Source: Anaerolineae bacterium
Lineage (GTDB): Bacteria > Chloroflexota > Anaerolineae > Anaerolineales > Villigracilaceae
DNA length: 64,000 nucleotides
Reading direction: 5' to 3'
Assembly: GCA_021324435.1 (NCBI GenBank)
Contig: JAJPIZ010000017.1
Span: 1 to 64,000, forward strand
Shown in pieces: positions 60,472 to 64,000 of the stretch. Position numbers and translations under genes: made by a program. The notes beneath the pieces are model-generated. The model worked only from the letters and a program-made list of their open reading frames with translations, was not told the DNA's origin and made no database searches. Within the stretch, counting starts at the first letter, position 1. Each line of letters starts with the position of its first letter.

Positions 60472-61521
60472 TCAAGTTTGGTGGTTGAAGATAACCTGGA
60501 TTGCATCTTGCGGATTCTGATCGAGGAGTTGATAGGCATCACAGGCTTTTTCGAATGAGTAATGATGCGTGATCCATTTCTGCGGCTGGACGCGCTTCAG
60601 CGCCTCCCACGCGACTTCGAAGCGGCGCGACTTGTCCCAGCGCGCGCTCAACTCCGGCGCGATGGTGCTGACCTGCGATGAGATTAATTTGATGCGCGAA
60701 CGATGGAACGCGCCGCCCAAATCAATCGGTGCGCGCTTCTCGCCGTACCACGAGCCGATCATGATGCGTCCGCTGAAGGCGGTGAGAGCCAGCGCATCGT
60801 TGAGGGCGTTGGGGTTGCCGCTCAATTCAAAGGCGAGGTCAAAGCCGCCGCGCTGAGGCAGTGATTCGATCTCGCGATGCGGCACAAGTTTTCGGCAATG
60901 ACTCAGCGCAATGTCACAAAAGTCGGGAGCGTCCGAGTCGAGCGAAGCGGTCACGCCGATGGCAAGCGAGGCCTCGCGTCGAAGTGAATAGCAATCGGAG
61001 GTGACGAGAGTCTCAAGCGGAAATTCTTGGAGCAAGGCCGTGACGAGCAGGCCGACAATACCCTGTCCCAAAACCAGAACGCGCTCACCTAAAATCGGCG
61101 CCGCATCCTGAACCAGATTGACCGCGGTTTCCATGTTGGGGAGGAAGCAGGCGGATTCGGGGGAAAGATCGAGGGGTAAAGGAATAAGGGAAGAGGGGAG
61201 GGAGGTAAAGTGGGAAGTGTGCGGTTGAAAAGAAAAGACAAGGCGGTCTCGCCATTCCCTGTTCACTGATTTTCCTATTTCCTTCACTTGCCCCACGCTG
61301 GCGTAACCGTATGGAGTTGGGTATTGCAATCCACTGCTGATGGAATCGACGGCATCGGTTTCTTTTGGGAATTGTCCGCGGTAGATCAGCATCTCGGTCC
61401 CCGCGCTGATGGCGGAGCAGAGCGTCTCGACCAGAACATCCTCCGCGCCGAGGGCAGGCAGAGGCTCCTCGCGGAGTTCCACCTGGCGCGGCGCGGTGAA
61501 GTAAAGCGTTTTGCGATTCAC
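60472..61521 (-). CDS. MDR-family dehydrogenase, BchC-like
   Basis: 349 residues. LCSAISAGTEMLIYRGQFP and YPTPYGYASVGQV resemble BchC-type MDR enzymes, which lack the catalytic zinc ligands of classic alcohol dehydrogenases. VLVLGQGIVGLLVTAL is the NAD loop. A low-complexity stretch (HFTSLPSSLIPLPLDLS) near residue 105 looks like a repeat taken into the frame. Substrate unknown; with its PTPS and glycosyltransferase neighbours a pterin-type substrate can be imagined. Confidence 0.8.
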   Translation of the reverse strand: MNRKTLYFTAPRQVELREEPLPALGAEDVLVETLCSAISAGTEMLIYRGQFPKETDAVDSISSGLQYPTPYGYASVGQVKEIGKSVNREWRDRLVFSFQPHTSHFTSLPSSLIPLPLDLSPESACFLPNMETAVNLVQDAAPILGERVLVLGQGIVGLLVTALLQEFPLETLVTSDCYSLRREASLAIGVTASLDSDAPDFCDIALSHCRKLVPHREIESLPQRGGFDLAFELSGNPNALNDALALTAFSGRIMIGSWYGEKRAPIDLGGAFHRSRIKLISSQVSTIAPELSARWDKSRRFEVAWEALKRVQPQKWITHHYSFEKACDAYQLLDQNPQDAIQVIFNHQT

Positions 61522-61536
61522 AAGTCTATTGTAATG

Positions 61537-61902
61537 CTAGGGCTTGTCGGACCACAGGAAGCCGAGCAGAATCACTTCGACGGTCTTGGCCGCGTAGCCT
61601 GTCATGCGATCCAGGTCGCTGACTTCGGTGTGGTTGATAAAGCGGAGCAGGGTGATGAAGGCCCAGGCGACGATGGTCAGGATGACATAACCGAACAAGA
61701 CGCGCCAAACCAGTTTGTGACGTCCCTGGAAAAACGGGATGGGCAGGAAGTACGCGCCGAGCAGACCGAGATAGCCAAGTCCGTTCAAAGTGAACAGGAG
61801 ATCGGGCTTGATCTCGACGACATAAAAAGCCGCGTAGAAGTGGAGGGCGGCGGTGGCGAGCAGGAGCAGGATGATCGCGAAGTGACGGGGTTTCAGTTGC
61901 AT
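61537..61902 (-). CDS. Small four-helix membrane protein
   Basis: 121 residues with four hydrophobic segments: FAIILLLLATAALHFYAAFY, FTLNGLGYLGLLGAYFLP, VLFGYVILTIVAWAFITLL and a last one near 100-115. ATG 61902 set by AAGGAGAG. Not recognised. Confidence 0.7.
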   Translation of the reverse strand: MQLKPRHFAIILLLLATAALHFYAAFYVVEIKPDLLFTLNGLGYLGLLGAYFLPIPFFQGRHKLVWRVLFGYVILTIVAWAFITLLRFINHTEVSDLDRMTGYAAKTVEVILLGFLWSDKP

Positions 61903-61953
61903 GTCTCTCTCCTTTGATAAAAGCGACGGTCTGATTTTTAGCGAAGAAAAGAT

Positions 61954-62010
61954 TAAACACGAAGGATGCAAAGGACACGAAAAAAAACCTGCTGCACTTC
62001 GTGTCCTTTG
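61954..62010. repeat. CACGAAGG/CAAAGGACACGAA hairpin
   Basis: CAAAGGACACGAA (61969-61981) pairs over 13 bp with TTCGTGTCCTTTG (61998-62010). On the minus strand it lies 13 bases after ribA and may terminate it. Related to 52622-52663. Confidence 0.65.
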
Positions 62011-62023
62011 TGTTTATGAAATT

Positions 62024-62656
62024 TTACGCGTGATCTTCCGAGAACTGCAAACGTCCGCTGAGTTGCAGAAGGTGATTCATGCGCTTGACTTTCGTCCGCA
62101 GGTAGTTGAAGTTTTCGGGATGCGCGGGGATTTCAATCGGCACGCGCTGGTTGACGGCGATGCCGAGGCCGCGCAGTTCGGTGATCTTTTTCGGGTTGTT
62201 GGTGATCAATTTAACGGAACGGATTCCCAGGTCCCGGAGGATGAGCGCCGCGACCGTGTAATCGCGTTCATCGGCCTGATGTCCCAATTCGAGATTCGCT
62301 TCGACTGTGTCGTAGCCTTCATCCTGCAAATTGTAAGCGCGCAGTTTGTCGAGCAGACCGATGCCGCGGCCTTCCTGACGAAGATACAACAGCGCGCCGC
62401 GTTTGGCGCGGGCGATCATGTGAAGCGATCGGTCGAGTTGCTGGCCGCAGTCACATCGCAGAGAGCCGAGCACATCACCGGTAAAACATTCAGAATGCAC
62501 ACGCACCAGCAAGTTCTCGCTGCCGTTGACGTCGCCCATCACAAAGGCGAGATGTTGTTTGTCATCGTGTTTGCCGGTGAACAGCATGAGTTGGAACGTG
62601 CCGTAATGCGTGGGGATGCGAGTGGTGACTTTACGTTGAATGGTCCAGTCTGTCAT
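62024..62656 (-). CDS. ribA: GTP cyclohydrolase II
   Basis: 210 residues. The zinc site lies in SECFTGDVLGSLRCDCGQQL and the GTP site in RQEGRGIGLLDKLRAY; TNNPKKI is the RibA tail signature. It opens GTP for riboflavin synthesis. ATG 62656; the long upstream open frame overlaps the next gene antisense-free stretch and is not conserved. It stands alone, without ribB or ribD, and lies near the PTPS-like gene. Confidence 0.94.
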   Translation of the reverse strand: MTDWTIQRKVTTRIPTHYGTFQLMLFTGKHDDKQHLAFVMGDVNGSENLLVRVHSECFTGDVLGSLRCDCGQQLDRSLHMIARAKRGALLYLRQEGRGIGLLDKLRAYNLQDEGYDTVEANLELGHQADERDYTVAALILRDLGIRSVKLITNNPKKITELRGLGIAVNQRVPIEIPAHPENFNYLRTKVKRMNHLLQLSGRLQFSEDHA

Positions 62657-62754
62657 GGCGTTTTCCAATCTCTGGTTGGTTGTAATAACACACGAACGTG
62701 AGCAAAGACACTGTGTTATACAAACCAATACGCCGCAGGCAAACGGATTGGATT

Positions 62755-63792
62755 TCAGTTTCGCCGCGCCGCGTTTCCGGCCAGCAAGACTCCGAGACCC
62801 CCAATCAAAATGTCGCGCCCGCGCATCAGCAGAACCACGCTGATCGCCGATGCCGGCAGGATGCCAAAGAATCCCAGCGCGAAAACCTGGCTGGCTTCCA
62901 GCGTCCCCAGCCCGCCGGGCAGAGGCACGAGGAACGACAGCCACCCCCACGCCCACGCGGAAACTGTGGACCAGAACGGCAAATGAATTTCGAGAAACGT
63001 GATCATCAAAAAATATTCGGCCACCATGCCGAAGGCCGCCAGCAACGAGACGCCGATGGCAGACATCAACGCGCCGAAATGTCTACGGCAGAATGTGCCT
63101 GCCATCCATTCGGCGGCGCGGATGAAGCGAACGACTTTCGCATCTTTTCGGATGAAGGGCAGGCGGCGCAAAATAACCGTGATCGGATATTTGCCGCGCA
63201 TCATCAACAGGATGTGAACGAACGGCCAGATCAACAGAATGACCAGCCCGATCAGACTCAGGAGAGGCGGGTTGCCGTTTCGCGAGAGAATCCCCGCTTG
63301 AAGCAAAGCCGTTAATCCAAAAGCCAGCAAAACAAAGTTGGCGAGGAACTCAAGCAGTTTGTCCATGATGACGGAGGCGGTGGCGCGCGTAAACGTCAGG
63401 CCATATTTTCTTTGCAGATACAAAACCTGAAGCGGCTCCCCGCCCACCTGCGGACCGAGCGTGAAGTAACTGACTCCGAACACGGAGACGCGCACGGGAA
63501 TCAGTGAAAAGTATTTCACGTTTTTATTCTCGGCATGGACGATGAACCACCAGCGCGCGCTCGTGCAGAGATAAATCAGCGCGTTGAGGCCGAGGATCAC
63601 AACGATCTGCCAGAGTTGAAGTTTCTTGAGCGCGGCCCAAATTTCAATCAGCGGCGCGTTGCGGAGGGCGAAATAAAGCAAAGTGAGAAGTAAAACGAAA
63701 CCAGCAAAACGCAAAGCCTTATCCCTTATCCCTTTGGGTAAAGGGGAGAGGGGATAAGGGATAAAGGAATCTTGCTGATTCGAATCGCTCAT
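62755..63792 (-). CDS. Flippase-like membrane protein (UPF0104/LPG synthase TM-type)
   Basis: 345 residues, about eight helices. FTLGPQVGGEPLQVLYL and FLVPLPGGLGTLEAS are signatures of the lysylphosphatidylglycerol synthase TM/UPF0104 family, which includes lipid flippases. A low-complexity beginning (SFIPYPLSPLPKGIR) again looks repeat-derived. Start overlaps the stop of the next minus-strand gene (ATGA). Confidence 0.88.
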   Translation of the reverse strand: MSDSNQQDSFIPYPLSPLPKGIRDKALRFAGFVLLLTLLYFALRNAPLIEIWAALKKLQLWQIVVILGLNALIYLCTSARWWFIVHAENKNVKYFSLIPVRVSVFGVSYFTLGPQVGGEPLQVLYLQRKYGLTFTRATASVIMDKLLEFLANFVLLAFGLTALLQAGILSRNGNPPLLSLIGLVILLIWPFVHILLMMRGKYPITVILRRLPFIRKDAKVVRFIRAAEWMAGTFCRRHFGALMSAIGVSLLAAFGMVAEYFLMITFLEIHLPFWSTVSAWAWGWLSFLVPLPGGLGTLEASQVFALGFFGILPASAISVVLLMRGRDILIGGLGVLLAGNAARRN

Positions 63793-64000
63793 AACGCAGA
63801 TACCCCTTCACCCTCGGGCGGATTCTCGATCAGCCGTTTCATCTCAACCAGCACGGCCTGATGAATGACCCGTGTATCCGTCGTGCCGAGGTCTTTGACG
63901 GTTATCGGCCTCCCGATCTGCACGTTGACTGTCACCGGGCGAGTCTTCAGGACGAGATGCGAAAGAAGTTGAAGGGCGGAGGCGAACAGTTGCTGATCGT
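63789..64000 (-). CDS. PlsC-like acyltransferase, C-terminal end (partial)
   Basis: The last 70 codons of a gene that starts beyond the right edge. It reads LQLLSHLVLKTRPVTVNVQI then GRPITVKDLG, like the end of 1-acyl-glycerol-3-phosphate acyltransferases with their late V-x-IGxPI strand. The catalytic HxxxxD motif is outside the window, so the call is tentative. Overlaps the flippase start by 4 bases, indicating one operon. Confidence 0.55.
   Translation of the reverse strand, partial: DQQLFASALQLLSHLVLKTRPVTVNVQIGRPITVKDLGTTDTRVIHQAVLVEMKRLIENPPEGEGVSAL

Overview
The window is one continuous piece of a bacterial chromosome, most likely from Chloroflexota, class Anaerolineae. The inference rests on the mix of genes: a tuf-rpmG-tRNA-Trp-secE-nusG-rplK-rplA-rplJ-rplL block, DUF2089 and DUF92 proteins, bactofilin, a split glycine decarboxylase, a LexA operator of the Gram-positive type, and several families of short dispersed hairpin repeats. 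No prophage, insertion sequence or CRISPR array is visible. The end genes (tuf at the left, a PlsC-like acyltransferase at the right) are cut by the window.

Region 1 (1-4211) is the translation/transcription block, with an L10 leader and attenuator-like hairpin before rplJL. Region 2 (4281-10976) is the most interesting part. It is a seven-gene, one-promoter operon that looks like a complete ubiquitin-type conjugation system. It encodes an E1-like ThiF enzyme fused to a GntR DNA-binding domain, a membrane-anchored RING-finger protein (E3-like), an E2/UBC protein carrying its own N-terminal ubiquitin-like domain, a free ubiquitin-like protein ending in Gly, a JAMM/JAB isopeptidase, a membrane FHA protein and a secreted/anchored VWA protein. 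A FadR-type operator next to the promoter suggests that the E1 fusion controls its own operon.

Region 3 (10991-15622) holds lexA with its SOS box, a DUF2089 regulator operon of four genes sharing one small helical motif, and an MFS exporter. Region 4 (15769-17493, minus strand) is an arsenic operon: small CC-motif protein, ArsR, ArsM and a 23-residue Cys-rich peptide, with two matching operators. Region 5 (17541-26958) has another MFS protein, DUF5519 and DUF1786 proteins, a lipoprotein, the gcvH-gcvPA-gcvPB operon under a tandem glycine riboswitch whose helices are enlarged by repeat-like hairpins, a sulfatase and a DUF4870 protein.

Region 6 (27092-32105) has fmt, an aquaporin, glpK and glpD. 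Region 7 (32127-41534) is a surface-glycan cluster. RfbA, RfbB and RffA make a dTDP-4-amino-4,6-dideoxyhexose, accompanied by two polyprenyl-phosphate-type glycosyltransferases, a WbqC protein, a methyltransferase, a divergent DegT homologue and a large polytopic protein. Region 8 (41531-56056) is mixed: phosphatase, panE-like, nucleoside kinase, HtrA-like protease, MoxR-DUF58-BatA-BatB, rhlE, epimerase, mpg, fabI, bactofilin and a ProRS-like protein that has lost the catalytic core. Region 9 (56081-64000) has a DegT aminotransferase, PH and DUF92 proteins, and a minus-strand set with a glycosyltransferase, an odd PTPS-like protein, a BchC-like dehydrogenase, ribA, a flippase-like protein and a partial acyltransferase. 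All calls come from reading motifs and neighbourhoods; no database search was possible.
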